A stretch of DNA of 64,000 nt from CAXBNB01 sp040151475 (GCF_040151475.1 NZ_JBDKWG010000144.1:62001-126000); one strand, 5' to 3'; shown: positions 43,414 to 53,241, counted from the stretch's first letter. Notes: generated from the sequence alone by a model not told the origin. Numbers and translations are program-made.

Positions 43414-45756
43414 ATGTGGGAATTGTTGAAGGTAATAAAGTTAGTGGTTAAAAATACAAATAGAAATTTGAAATCATTTTTCCTTGTTATATTCCTGTTA
43501 CTTTTTGTGGCATCTCTTCTGTTTGTCGTTTTTCCTTATAAACCAAAAATAGAGTATTCGCCAATTGTGCTTTCTAAGGATAGCGTATTGATGCACTCCT
43601 TTCTAACCTCGGACGACAAATGGAGGATGTTTACCGATCTGGATGAAATCACTCCAACACTCAAAAAAGCAATAATATTCAAGGAAGACCGCTTTTTTTA
43701 TTACCACTTTGGCATTAACCCCATTTCCATTTTTCGAGCTGCTTTCAACAATATATTTAAGGGTAGGAGAACGTCAGGAGCATCTACCATCACGATGCAG
43801 GTCGCACGACTGCTACAACCAAAAGAAAGATCCTATGCAAACAAACTGGTTGAGGTATTTCGTGCCTTTCAACTAGAATGGAGGTATAGTAAAGATGAAA
43901 TTCTTCAGATGTACCTCAACCTGGTCCCTTATGGTGGGAATATCGAAGGAGTGAAGGCTGCTTCGCTGATCTATTTTGAAAAAATGCCTAATCACCTAAG
44001 TATTGCCGAGATCACAGCACTTTCTATCATCCCAAACAGGCCCAATTCCTTGCGGATTGGAAAGTCAAATGCATTGATAGTACAGGAAAGAAATAAATGG
44101 TTGGATAGGTTTGAACAAGAAGCTGTTTTTAGCGATGAAGCCATTGGAGATGCCAAAGAAGAAGTTTTAATTGCCCAAAGGAAAGTTTTGCCAAAAATAG
44201 CTCCTCATTTGTCTTTCCGATTAAAGCAGGAAAATTCAGATCTCAATATCATTCATTCTTCTGTTGATATCAATTCCCAACTGAAAGTAGAGGCGATAGT
44301 GTACAATTATATCCAGCAACTTTATCAAAACAATATCAGAAATGCAGCGGCTCTGGTTTTGGACAATGAAATAATGCAGGTAGTAGCCTATGTAGGTTCG
44401 GCTGATTTTTACAACAACGAAGATGGTGGGCAGGTAGATGGCATTCAGGCCGTTCGCTCGCCCGGTAGCACTTTGAAGCCGCTCTTGTACGGTATGGCAA
44501 TAGACAAGGGTTTGCTCACTCCGAAAACGATCATAAGTGATGTTCCTGTCAATTTCAGTGGTTACCAACCACAAAATTATCAGGAGAGTTTTAACGGCAA
44601 TGTGAGTATGGAATATGCCCTATCCAATTCCCTTAATATTCCGGCAGTAAAGGTGCTGGACAAAATGCAAACCTACCCATTTATAGAAGCCCTTTCAAAT
44701 GCAGGTTTTGAACAGATAAAAAAAGACAAAGCATTTCTGGGCTTGTCAACTGTGCTTGGTGGTTGCGGAGTGACGCTGGAAGAGCTTACCAGGCTTTACG
44801 CTGCTTTTAGTCACGGTGGTTTGTACAGCAATCTTAATTTTCTGGCCAACGATACTATCAGTTTCAAGTATCAGGTAATCTCCGAAGCAGCTACTTTTAT
44901 GATTTCCGAAATCCTTACTACTGTAACGAGACCAGACTTACCAGCTCAATGGAAAAATGCAACCTACCTACCTAAAGTCGCCTGGAAAACTGGTACTTCC
45001 TATCGGCGCAGAGATGCCTGGAGTGTGGGGTTCAATAAAAAATATACCATCGGGGTATGGGCTGGAAATTTCTCTGGAGAAGGTGTACAAGAACTGACAG
45101 GGTCGGATATAGCCTCTCCATTATTATTTAATATTTTTAATGCCATTGATCAGGAGTCTTCTAAAGAATGGTTTCGAATGCCGAAGGGTGTAAACTTCCG
45201 CTATGTCTGTACCGAAACAGGGATGATCCCAAACGATTTTTGCGATCAACAACAACTAGACTATTTCCTGCCAGGTATTTCAGACTATCAGCCATGCAAT
45301 CACAGCAAATTCGTCTATGTGTCGGCGGATTCTACCAAATCATATTGCAGTGCCTGCCTGCCACAAAATGGTTACATAAAAGCCCGATACCCCAACCACC
45401 AACCCGAAATCCTTTCCTATTTTGAATCAGAAAGAATCAATTACATCAAAATACCTCCACATAATCTGGATTGTGAAAGGTTATTTACCGAGTCTGTTCC
45501 TAAAATAATATCTCCTATTGATAAGCTGGAATATCTGGTGGACAAAACGGATTCCTTACAAATCATGCTCAGCAGCCAAACCGCCAACAATGTCAATCAG
45601 GTCTTTTGGTACATCAACAACCGATTCTATCAATCGGCTTTGGCGAACGAAAACATCTACTTTACGCCCAATGAAGGCAGGGTAAAGATATCCTGCACTG
45701 ACGACAAGGGAAGAAATACAGATATTGAGATTGAGGTGAAGAAGATTAGGTTTTGA
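43414..45756 (+). CDS. pbpC: Penicillin-binding protein 1C
   Basis: Bifunctional peptidoglycan glycosyltransferase/transpeptidase, about 780 residues. A single transmembrane helix (KSFFLVIFLLLFVASLLFVV) is followed by the GT51 domain (IIFKEDRFFYYHFGINPISI, RTSGASTITMQVARLL). The transpeptidase has SPGSTLKPLLYG (catalytic SxxK), the SNSLN box and WKTGTSYRRRDAW. A C-terminal BiPBP domain contains Cys residues (YVCTETGMIPNDFC, SKSYCSACLPQNG). Start at 43414 (MWELLKV); the ATGs at 43387 and 43396 overlap the A2M start. A2M and pbpC starts are then only 16 bp apart. Confidence 0.94.
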   Translation: MWELLKVIKLVVKNTNRNLKSFFLVIFLLLFVASLLFVVFPYKPKIEYSPIVLSKDSVLMHSFLTSDDKWRMFTDLDEITPTLKKAIIFKEDRFFYYHFGINPISIFRAAFNNIFKGRRTSGASTITMQVARLLQPKERSYANKLVEVFRAFQLEWRYSKDEILQMYLNLVPYGGNIEGVKAASLIYFEKMPNHLSIAEITALSIIPNRPNSLRIGKSNALIVQERNKWLDRFEQEAVFSDEAIGDAKEEVLIAQRKVLPKIAPHLSFRLKQENSDLNIIHSSVDINSQLKVEAIVYNYIQQLYQNNIRNAAALVLDNEIMQVVAYVGSADFYNNEDGGQVDGIQAVRSPGSTLKPLLYGMAIDKGLLTPKTIISDVPVNFSGYQPQNYQESFNGNVSMEYALSNSLNIPAVKVLDKMQTYPFIEALSNAGFEQIKKDKAFLGLSTVLGGCGVTLEELTRLYAAFSHGGLYSNLNFLANDTISFKYQVISEAATFMISEILTTVTRPDLPAQWKNATYLPKVAWKTGTSYRRRDAWSVGFNKKYTIGVWAGNFSGEGVQELTGSDIASPLLFNIFNAIDQESSKEWFRMPKGVNFRYVCTETGMIPNDFCDQQQLDYFLPGISDYQPCNHSKFVYVSADSTKSYCSACLPQNGYIKARYPNHQPEILSYFESERINYIKIPPHNLDCERLFTESVPKIISPIDKLEYLVDKTDSLQIMLSSQTANNVNQVFWYINNRFYQSALANENIYFTPNEGRVKISCTDDKGRNTDIEIEVKKIRF

Positions 45757-45771
45757 AAAGCCATATTCAAC

Positions 45772-46653
45772 TCATTGCTCTTCTCTTTTTAATTCAAAAA
45801 CCAGTCCGATGCTATACACTGAGCCGCTATAAATATTTCTTCGGGGCTGTGGCCCATTAAGATACCCGAAGTAATTCACATCAATACCCCACCTTTCAAT
45901 AAATTGATAAAACACTCCGCCATAAATCGAAGTAAATTCAGTGCCTTCTCCCCGCACAAAACTTACGCTTGGATTGTCGCTTGAAAGGGTCTGCTGGATT
46001 TTTATGCCTAATTTAAGCCAAACGGGTTTGATCGGATTATAACCAACTTCCAACCCGGCAAGGAGTTGATCGCTCAATGCGATTGATTGATATTTTGTCC
46101 GGAAATTATAACCAATGTAGAAATTGGCATAAACAGGTATCGGATATAGGGAAGTAGAAATAGCCAAAACACTGAAAACATTGAATTCTCCATCACCTGT
46201 GGGTAAGTTGATTTGTTCAAAGGAATTTATCTTATTTTGAGCATATTTATTGGATTGAGCCAGAGGAAGATCAGGGATCACGCTAATTGAAATCGGTATT
46301 TTCTTTACCAGCGCATATTTTACTCCCAATTTCATATCGCCAATGCCAGTGACATTTTCTGTAGTTTCAAAACCCTGACTTTTGAGAAAAGACCAATCCA
46401 TCAATAGTGTCAGACGGTCTGTAATCCCATACTCTCCATACAACCCAAGTGCATTCTGAGTGCATTCTGATGTCTGCATTGAATTGCCGGAAAGATTATA
46501 ATATTTATCTGAACCAAAGTTCAGGTAAGATATTTTGGCAAAAAGATCACCCTTATCTTTCGTCCACCCACTTTGCGCATTTACAGAAAAGGCATAAAAA
46601 AAGAATAATCCACTCATGGCCAGGTGGATTATTCTATAAAAAACACTTCTCAT
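45772..46653 (-). CDS. Outer-membrane beta-barrel protein (transporter-like)
   Basis: A 293-residue protein with a signal peptide (AMSGLFFFYAFSVNAQ) and an amphipathic beta-strand pattern alternating aromatic and polar residues to the C-terminus (NIYSGSVYSIGLVFELK). Segments such as YGEYGITDRLTLLMDWSFLK and GIGDMKLGVKYALVKKIPIS are typical of outer-membrane transporter proteins of the phenol meta-pathway/MetA-like type. No substrate is predictable. The ATG is 3 nt after the stop of the DM13 lipoprotein gene, so they form an operon. Confidence 0.75.
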   Translation of the reverse strand: MRSVFYRIIHLAMSGLFFFYAFSVNAQSGWTKDKGDLFAKISYLNFGSDKYYNLSGNSMQTSECTQNALGLYGEYGITDRLTLLMDWSFLKSQGFETTENVTGIGDMKLGVKYALVKKIPISISVIPDLPLAQSNKYAQNKINSFEQINLPTGDGEFNVFSVLAISTSLYPIPVYANFYIGYNFRTKYQSIALSDQLLAGLEVGYNPIKPVWLKLGIKIQQTLSSDNPSVSFVRGEGTEFTSIYGGVFYQFIERWGIDVNYFGYLNGPQPRRNIYSGSVYSIGLVFELKREEQ

Positions 46654-46656
46654 AGC

Positions 46657-47103
46657 TTATTGCAGTTGCGCATATCCAAATGGGATACTTGCCGATCCGC
46701 ACCATAAGATCACGTAAGTGAACTTGCTATCAGCAGCAGGATCAAGTTTGAAATATTGATCTCCGTTACTTTTTACACCTGCAATCAATAATAAATCAGG
46801 ATTGCCATTGCCCGGATCTGCCATGTAAGTATCCGATGTGGACAAATACACCGTGACTGTGCCAGTGCCAAGGTTGGTGGTAAAATTGCTGCCAAAATGA
46901 AGGAATTGAGTTCCTTTTTCGTCTGTGCCTAACTCAGCCGTGCCGGCACTTCCCGTATCATTTTGTTCAGTAAAAGTGCCACTTTTGGAAGCTGTGAAAG
47001 TTCCCTGGGGCATACTGGTATCAATGGTTTCAATAGTAGGTTCATCATCACCGCAAGAGAAAAGAATACCTGTGGCCAAAATCATTAATATTAACTTTTT
47101 CAT
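46657..47103 (-). CDS. DM13-domain lipoprotein
   Basis: A 148-residue lipoprotein (MKKLILMILATGILFSCGDD, lipid Cys17). After a short acidic linker it has one DM13 domain: GTFTASKSGTFTEQNDTGSA, GTQFLHFGSNF, TVTVYLSTS and the closing YVILWCGSASIPFGYAQLQ with its single conserved Cys. DM13 domains are proposed redox/electron-transfer modules using this Cys, sometimes coupled to heme proteins. First gene of a two-gene operon with the outer-membrane protein downstream. Role unknown. Confidence 0.8.
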   Translation of the reverse strand: MKKLILMILATGILFSCGDDEPTIETIDTSMPQGTFTASKSGTFTEQNDTGSAGTAELGTDEKGTQFLHFGSNFTTNLGTGTVTVYLSTSDTYMADPGNGNPDLLLIAGVKSNGDQYFKLDPAADSKFTYVILWCGSASIPFGYAQLQ

Positions 47104-47290
47104 TTTTCTATATGTTTTGTTTCCTCACAAAGAAACCTTCCAAATATTACGAGAAAGTCACAGAGGAATCACATTTTAGTCAAATCATGAAAAAGGTATG
47201 TGGAAGCCTACTAACAGGCTGTGTAGGAGAAAGCGAAAATAACTGAAGGACTTGGAGATTGCAGGCCAAGATCAGCAATGACTTGGTCTG

Positions 47291-47776
47291 TTACTTTTCA
47301 GGCTTATCTATTCTAAGTCCAAATGACATGATTCCGGGAAGGTTGTCAACACGCATAAATTGCTTGACCTTAAAGGTATATTTTCCTTTAGAGGGAAATT
47401 TGAACCCTTCAAAAATCAACACTTCCCGATCAAATATATCTCCTAAACCGTCACCCAGCGGAGTGCCTGTTTTTTTGTCAAATAATATTATTTCCTGCAA
47501 CTCTGAGTCAATGATGTTTTTTGAAGAATCCTCCAGAAAGTACTTCATGTATAAATTATAATAAGGATAAACATCGGCATACCTGATATTGTAAGAGATA
47601 TTATACAATACCGTTTCATCTTCTATTTCGAAATTGTAAGTTGGTAGAGTATCAACATTCCAAATGCTGTTGTCTAAATCAACATAGGTATCGTATATTT
47701 TGTTTTGATCACAACTTGAAAATATTATCGCCACTATCGTAATAATCAGACTTACCTTAATACCAATATTGTTCAT
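47291..47776 (-). CDS. gldH: Gliding motility lipoprotein GldH
   Basis: A 161-residue lipoprotein (IITIVAIIFSSCDQNKIYDT, lipid Cys22). It carries the GldH pattern: YDTYVDLDNSIWNVDTLPTY, ETVLYNISYNIRYADVYPYY, NLYMKYFLEDS, and the C-terminal KGKYTFKVKQFMRVDNLPGI. GldH belongs to the gliding motility/type 9 secretion gene set of Bacteroidota and is required for gliding in Flavobacterium johnsoniae. The other gld genes are not in this window. Divergent from the acyl-CoA ligase with a 254-nt gap. Confidence 0.88.
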   Translation of the reverse strand: MNNIGIKVSLIITIVAIIFSSCDQNKIYDTYVDLDNSIWNVDTLPTYNFEIEDETVLYNISYNIRYADVYPYYNLYMKYFLEDSSKNIIDSELQEIILFDKKTGTPLGDGLGDIFDREVLIFEGFKFPSKGKYTFKVKQFMRVDNLPGIMSFGLRIDKPEK

Positions 47777-48030
47777 TCTTTCCGGATGTATGACTAAAAT
47801 GCTAATTTAATCTTTTGACGATGAATTGTTTAAATAATTGTCAATACTATCATAAAAATGAGTTCGCTATCGAGAATCCACTATGTTTTTTTATGAAAAA
47901 CAGGTTGTCCAGAATGACTTGTTGTAGAAGACACATTATTTGATATCAGAGATGGGACATTCTGTGTATTCTGCTTCATATATGAGTTAAAAATTGATAT
48001 ATTGCTTGATACACAATCACTCATAGATAC

Positions 48031-49803
48031 ATGCAAATTACCCGTGCTTTCGATTTTATTTTTTACCAGCAGGAGACCTATCCACAACATGACTGTTTGA
48101 ATTACAAAGTCAATGGAATATGGAGGAATTATGCCACACATGAAGTAATAGACATTGTGAACCATGTGAGTCTGGGACTACTCAAGCTTGGAGTAAAACC
48201 GGGAGACAAAATTGCCATCATATCCCCAAACAGGCCGGAATGGAATTTTATCGACTTGGCTACTCAGCAGATTGGAGCGGTGAGCGTGCCTATGTATCCT
48301 ACCATTACTATCGAAGACTACAAATACATTTTTGAGCATGCAGAAGTCAAGATCGTTTTTGCTGGAACGAAAGAACTGATCGAAAAAGTAAAACAAGCTA
48401 CCGTTTCTCTGAACATAGAACAAGTTTATTCATTTGATGAAATAGAAGGAGTAGATCATTGGACGAAAGTTCGGGATATGAACAGAACCGAAGATGTAGA
48501 TACATTGGAAGAATACAGGAACCAAATAAGTGAAAATGATCTACTGACAATTATATATACTTCCGGCACCACTGGTCACCCAAAAGGGGTAATGCTTAGT
48601 CATAAAAACGTTGTAAGTAATACGTTGGCTGTGGCACCAAGATTCGGGAAGTTGCTGGTGAGAGGGCAATCAAAATCTTTGAGCTTCTTACCCCTGTGTC
48701 ATGTTTATGAAAGAACGGGGCTTTACTACTTTATGTATTGGGGTGTTTCGGTTTATTATGCCGAAAGTATGGACACCATTGCAGATAACTTGAGAGAAAT
48801 AAAACCTGATACTTTCCATACAGTTCCCAGACTATTAGAAAAAGTGTATGATAAGATCATTTCTAAAGGATACGAATTGTCTGTCATTGGAAGAAAAATA
48901 TTTTTCTGGGCTGTTAACCTTGGTTTAAAATACGATCCGGCCAGAGATATGGGCTGGTGGTATAATATTCAGTTGAAGGTAGCTAACAAAGTAGTGTTTA
49001 GTAAATGGCGGGAAGCCCTGGGAGGAAATGTGAAAATGATAGGCTCTGGGGCAGCCGCACTGCAACCCCGGCTTGCCAGAATTTTTTGGGCAGCCAACAT
49101 CCGTGTTTGTGAAGGATATGGTCTTACCGAGACCTCTCCTGTCATATCTGCAAACGCACCAACATCCGACTCTATCAGAATAGGAAGTGTGGGGAAAATA
49201 CTTGAAGGAGTACAGGTGAAAATCGCTGATGATGGCGAAATACTGTGCTCAGGGCCAAACGTAATGATAGGGTATTTTAAACAGCCGGACATAACCGCCG
49301 AAGTAATGTCAGGAGAGTGGTTTCATACGGGAGATATTGGCGTCATTGAAGATGGCTTTTTGAAAATAACTGACCGCAAAAAAGAAATGTTCAAAACTTC
49401 CGGCGGCAAGTACATTGCGCCACAACCAATGGAAAACAAGTTTAAAGAGTCTGTATATATAGATCAGGTCATGGTGATGGGCGAAGGACAAAAATTCCCC
49501 TCTGCACTGATTGTTCCCAATTTCGATACTTTAACCGAGTGGGCAGCAAAAAACGAAATCTCATTTACAAATAATGATGATTTAATCAGGAATGAAAAAG
49601 TGATGGCACTTATTCAAAAAGAACTGGACGAAAGAAATAAGGATTTTGGCAGTTGGGAGCAGGTAAAAAAGTTTGAACTGGTAAGTGAGGCTTGGGGTGT
49701 AGATACTGGTGAGTTAACTCCCACACTTAAATTGAAACGCAGGGTTCTAAACAAAAAATTCGAAAAACTGATTGAAAGTATATATTCTTTCGCCAGTTCT
49801 TAA
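48031..49803 (+). CDS. fadD: Long-chain acyl-CoA synthetase (AMP-forming)
   Basis: A 590-residue ANL-superfamily ligase that activates fatty acids with ATP and CoA. Motifs: TIIYTSGTTGHPKGVMLSHK (A3/P-loop), EGYGLTETSPVIS (A5), EWFHTGDIGVIEDGFLKITD (A7), and DRKKEMFKTSGGKYIAPQPM (A8, with the linker). The mid-protein insert and length fit the bacterial long-chain (LC-FACS) group of Bacteroidota. It starts with the ATG at 48031. Chain-length specificity cannot be read. Confidence 0.92.
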   Translation: MQITRAFDFIFYQQETYPQHDCLNYKVNGIWRNYATHEVIDIVNHVSLGLLKLGVKPGDKIAIISPNRPEWNFIDLATQQIGAVSVPMYPTITIEDYKYIFEHAEVKIVFAGTKELIEKVKQATVSLNIEQVYSFDEIEGVDHWTKVRDMNRTEDVDTLEEYRNQISENDLLTIIYTSGTTGHPKGVMLSHKNVVSNTLAVAPRFGKLLVRGQSKSLSFLPLCHVYERTGLYYFMYWGVSVYYAESMDTIADNLREIKPDTFHTVPRLLEKVYDKIISKGYELSVIGRKIFFWAVNLGLKYDPARDMGWWYNIQLKVANKVVFSKWREALGGNVKMIGSGAAALQPRLARIFWAANIRVCEGYGLTETSPVISANAPTSDSIRIGSVGKILEGVQVKIADDGEILCSGPNVMIGYFKQPDITAEVMSGEWFHTGDIGVIEDGFLKITDRKKEMFKTSGGKYIAPQPMENKFKESVYIDQVMVMGEGQKFPSALIVPNFDTLTEWAAKNEISFTNNDDLIRNEKVMALIQKELDERNKDFGSWEQVKKFELVSEAWGVDTGELTPTLKLKRRVLNKKFEKLIESIYSFASS

Positions 49804-49810
49804 TCAGTAG

Positions 49811-50158
49811 CTAGTAAAAAGCGTCTGTAAAATGCTCCAGGCTGTCACTATTAATTGCTATAATATCAAATCGTATATTCTTTTTCCAGTTGATGTTGTG
49901 TAAAAAATTATCGGCACTTTCAATTACGAGCCTTTTCTGATTTTCTGAAACAAAATCTTCCGGATTGCCATACGATAAATTGCTTCTGTATTTTACTTCT
50001 ACAAAAATCATCATTTCTTGGTTAGAAGCGATAATATCGATTTCACCTCTTTTGTATCGGTAGTTACGTTCTACAATTTCAAAACCCTGTGCATTGAGGA
50101 AAACACAGGCTCTGTCTTCTGCCCTTAATCCTAAACTATGTTTATCCGATTTGTCCAT
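49811..50158 (-). CDS. YraN family (UPF0102) putative endonuclease
   Basis: A 115-residue nuclease-fold protein: LGLRAEDRACVFLNAQGFEI, NYRYKRGEIDIIASNQEMM, IFVEVKYRSNLSYG. The residues E-ID and ExK of the PD-(D/E)xK-like core (GEIDII and VEVKYR) are intact. The family is related to Holliday-junction resolvases and is conserved in bacteria, with no settled function. Convergent to the acyl-CoA ligase, with a 7-nt gap. Confidence 0.9.
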   Translation of the reverse strand: MDKSDKHSLGLRAEDRACVFLNAQGFEIVERNYRYKRGEIDIIASNQEMMIFVEVKYRSNLSYGNPEDFVSENQKRLVIESADNFLHNINWKKNIRFDIIAINSDSLEHFTDAFY

Positions 50159-50555
50159 TGAAGAGTGCTTTTTATAAATATAGAAAATCTTCTAATAAAA
50201 AGGTATAATCATTGAAAAATCGCTTATTTGAAACATTCTTTATTGAAAGAATATCAATATTGAAAAATTTTCAATCCACATAAAACACGTCACTTATACG
50301 TTTTATCGGCTCATTCCATCAATTTTTCACAAAAAATGCCTCATTTGGATAAAAAAATACCCTTAAACATAAAATAGTTTGAAATATTTATAAATGACGG
50401 ATATTATTTATACCAAAAATGTATTTTTTTACGTAAATCATATTTTTTTATGGTAAAAATTTCATCCGTAAATTCACATTCTCATACTTTTGCTATCAAA
50501 CAGGGTGAAAAATCAACCCGGTATTTATTTATTTAACAATTTAATTAGAGAAAGT
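50159..50555. other. AT-rich gap upstream of amt with inverted repeats
   Basis: A 397-base gap without a gene. It contains AT-rich inverted repeats, ATTCTTT-ATTG-AAAGAAT near 50236 and ATTGAAAAATTTTCAAT at 50259-50275, and the amt -7 element at 50485. The dyads could be regulator sites for nitrogen control; no known operator is recognised. Confidence 0.5.
50485..50492 (+). promoter_or_regulatory. Putative -7 promoter element for amt
   Basis: TACTTTTG is an exact TAnnTTTG match, 64 bases before the amt ATG at 50556. It overlaps the far-upstream in-frame start codon at 50490, which argues that the gene starts at 50556. Confidence 0.5.
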
Positions 50556-51905
50556 ATGAAAGAGCTTTTACTAAGAATCTCCACTGAAGCACTAGCCACA
50601 GACGCAGTAAACACTGTTTCAGAGGTGGTTAGCAATGTAGCTGTGGTTACCCAGGAAGCAGCTTCCGAAGGGGCGACTGCATTATTTACGGCCAACAACA
50701 TCTGGATGATGTTGGCAACTGCGCTTGTTTTCATTATGCACCTCGGATTCGCAGGTGTGGAGGCAGGTTTCGGACAGTCTAAAAACACTGTCAACATTTT
50801 ATTCAAAAACACGATCACTCCAATTATCGGATTGATTACTTATTGTTTTTGTGGGTTTAACCTGATGTATCCGGGAGAATTCAACATCATTGGTGATGGA
50901 ATTCTTGGATTCGCAGGATTTGGTATAGGATATGACGCTGCTGCAAGTGGCCCATCTATCGGATATGCCAGTGCTGGTTACACATACTGGACAGATTTCT
51001 TGTTCCAAGGTATGTTTGCTGCTACTGCTGCTACTATCGTATCAGGAGCTATTGCAGAAAGAGTAAAGCTATCTGCATACATGATTTTCACAGTAATCTA
51101 TGTTGGTTTGGTTTATCCATTTCTGGGTAGCTGGAAATGGGGTGCAGGATGGTTAGATGCTATGAGTTTCTACGATTTTGCAGGATCTACTTTGGTTCAC
51201 TCTGTAGGTGGCTGGGGAGCATTGGCCGGTATCATAGTTATTGGGCCAAGACTAGGCAAATATGTAGATGGAAAAGTAATTGACAAACCAGGTACTTCAG
51301 TTCCTTTGGCAGTAATCGGTGTTTTCCTTCTTTGGTTAGGATGGTTCGGGTTCAACGGTGGATCTGTTCTTTCTGCTGATCCGGATTTAGTTTCTTATGT
51401 ATTAGTTACCACTTGTCTGGCGGCTTGTTCCGGAGGTTTATTCGGATTTTTTACAGCATATTTCACATTCAAAAGAATGGATTTGGGAATGGTCTTGAAT
51501 GGTATTCTTGCCGGACTTGTGGGAATTACTGCTGGTGCAGACACTGTATCTATCAACTCTGCTTTAATTATTGGAGCTGTTGCAGGAGTTATAGTTGTTA
51601 TTTCCGCAATCACTCTGGATAAATTCCAATTAGACGATGTTGTTGGAGCTGTTTCCGTTCACCTGACCTGTGGAATCTGGGGCACTCTTGCAGTAGGTAT
51701 CTTTTCCACCAATGCAGACCACACATTTATGACGCAACTAATTGGTGTATTGGCTTATGGAGCGGTAGCGTTTCCAGTAGCATTCTTATTGTTCTTCATC
51801 TTGAAGAAAACGATCGGTGTAAGGGTTTCTGAACAACATGAAACAGAAGGCCTGGATAGCCACGAACATGGCATTAGGGGCTACACTATTGTATATGATA
51901 ACTAA
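50556..51905 (+). CDS. amt: Ammonium transporter (Amt/Mep/Rh family)
   Basis: About 449 residues, an integral inner-membrane channel for ammonium/ammonia. After a short Ala/Val/Thr-rich segment come about eleven helices beginning NIWMMLATALVFIMHLGFAG. Family motifs: GFGQSKNTVN, FAATAATIVSGAIAERVKLS, DFAGSTLVHSVGGWGALAG (twin-His pore residue), LWLGWFGFNGGS and VSVHLTCGIWGTLA (second His). Start at 50556, with TAGAGAAAG just upstream. It precedes a porin and glnA; no glnK/PII gene is adjacent, which is unusual for amt. Confidence 0.95.
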   Translation: MKELLLRISTEALATDAVNTVSEVVSNVAVVTQEAASEGATALFTANNIWMMLATALVFIMHLGFAGVEAGFGQSKNTVNILFKNTITPIIGLITYCFCGFNLMYPGEFNIIGDGILGFAGFGIGYDAAASGPSIGYASAGYTYWTDFLFQGMFAATAATIVSGAIAERVKLSAYMIFTVIYVGLVYPFLGSWKWGAGWLDAMSFYDFAGSTLVHSVGGWGALAGIIVIGPRLGKYVDGKVIDKPGTSVPLAVIGVFLLWLGWFGFNGGSVLSADPDLVSYVLVTTCLAACSGGLFGFFTAYFTFKRMDLGMVLNGILAGLVGITAGADTVSINSALIIGAVAGVIVVISAITLDKFQLDDVVGAVSVHLTCGIWGTLAVGIFSTNADHTFMTQLIGVLAYGAVAFPVAFLLFFILKKTIGVRVSEQHETEGLDSHEHGIRGYTIVYDN

Positions 51906-51931
51906 TTCTTAGTTGAATTGTTAATTAAATA

Positions 51932-51964
51932 CCTGCCCGGATGTAGTGGGATTTTCTGGGCAGG
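51932..51964 (+). terminator. Hairpin after amt
   Basis: The stem CCTGCCC / GGGCAGG (51932-51938 and 51958-51964) follows the amt stop by about 27 bases. The T-tract after it is weak (GTTTAATT), so it could be a leaky terminator between amt and the porin. Confidence 0.55.
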
Positions 51965-52026
51965 GTTTAATTCCACATTCCAACACTAATTAAACAATTA
52001 ATCACAAACTCATAATTTATTTTATC

Positions 52027-53091
52027 ATGAAAAAATTAATATCTCTTACATTTATATTTATTCTTGGACTTTATTTAATTGGATTTGCTCAAGACGAAGA
52101 ATCATCAGCTCCAGAACTTAGTATTTCAGGAAGTATTGATGCTTATTTCAGATCAAACCTTAATGCATCAAACAGTTTAATGGTTGATGATGGCGTTTAC
52201 ATAGCACCGGGTTCTTCGTTTGCTAACTTGCCAGGTTTTTCTCTTGGTATGGCCAATGTAGTATTGGGTCTTGAAGGTGAAAAAACTGGTTTCGTTGCTG
52301 ACCTTGTCTTCGGACCAAGAGGTAATGATGCCGTTTTCGGTTCTACCGTTGGTTCTACTCCTATTGTTAACCAGTTGTATGCATACTGGAATGTTAGTGA
52401 TGGAACAACTTTAACTTTGGGTAACTTCAACACATTCTTAGGATATGAAGTAATTTCTCCTACTGCAAACTACAACTACTCTACTTCTTATATGTTTTCT
52501 TATGGCCCGTTTTCTCACTCTGGTTTGAAAGCCGACTTTACATTAAGTGAAGATGCTAGTTTAATGCTTGCCATTATGAACCCAACTGATGCTACTGATT
52601 TCAATCCTTCAGGAGATTATGTATTGGGTGCTCAAGTAGGTATAAGTGGACAGTATTTCAACTTCATATATGACGGTGCAAATGATTTCTACCAAATTGA
52701 TTATACAGGTGGATTTGACTTGTCAGAAACTGTTTTCTTAGGAATAAATGCTACTAAAGCAAAAGATAACTTTACAGGAGCGGCATTATACTTGCAAAAT
52801 TCATTTTCGGATGCCTTCTCTATGGGTTTGAGAGGTGAGTATTTCAAAGACGATGGAATTGGGTTATTTACTGAAGGTGAGAACGTAATTGACCTGACTC
52901 TGTCTGCTAATTACTCTGTTGGTAACCTGACTATTATTCCTGAATTCAGAATAGATATGCTATCAGGAGATGAATTTGTAACAGATGGCGATCAAACTTT
53001 TGATTCAGATGATATTCCAAACGGATACACCAATGCAAAAATGAGTAAAAGCCTGTCTTCATTCGTATTGGCAGCTGTTTACAGCTTCTAA
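52027..53091 (+). CDS. Outer-membrane beta-barrel porin (BBP2/OmpL-like)
   Basis: A 354-residue secreted barrel. Signal peptide MKKLISLTFIFILGLYLIGF with AQ cleavage. Starts with ELSISGSIDAYFRSNLNAS, then strands such as MANVVLGLEGEKTGFVADLV, FGPRGNDAVFGSTVG, QLYAYWNVSDGTTLTLGNFN and C-terminal LSSFVLAAVYSF, ending in Phe as barrels do. It matches the putative beta-barrel porin-2 pattern. Placed right after amt, before glnA, it probably lets nitrogen compounds cross the outer membrane (inference). Confidence 0.8.
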   Translation: MKKLISLTFIFILGLYLIGFAQDEESSAPELSISGSIDAYFRSNLNASNSLMVDDGVYIAPGSSFANLPGFSLGMANVVLGLEGEKTGFVADLVFGPRGNDAVFGSTVGSTPIVNQLYAYWNVSDGTTLTLGNFNTFLGYEVISPTANYNYSTSYMFSYGPFSHSGLKADFTLSEDASLMLAIMNPTDATDFNPSGDYVLGAQVGISGQYFNFIYDGANDFYQIDYTGGFDLSETVFLGINATKAKDNFTGAALYLQNSFSDAFSMGLRGEYFKDDGIGLFTEGENVIDLTLSANYSVGNLTIIPEFRIDMLSGDEFVTDGDQTFDSDDIPNGYTNAKMSKSLSSFVLAAVYSF

Positions 53092-53241
53092 TATTGATTA
53101 AAAATAGAAATATTGAATATTTCAAGAATAGATAAAAAAACTGACTAAAAAGGTGTCCATTTTATAAATTTTTCATAGATCAGGATCATTTTTTACCCTA
53201 TTTGAAGAATTTTAATTATAGGATGGTCTTAATTAGTTCCA

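Noticed and set aside
47881..48165. 94-residue minus-strand ORF before the acyl-CoA ligase
   Set aside because: Overlaps the start of the ligase antisense, with no recognisable domain or signal.
50490..50555. Longer amt start
   Set aside because: The start codon overlaps the probable -7 promoter element; the ATG at 50556 has an A/G-rich site before it.
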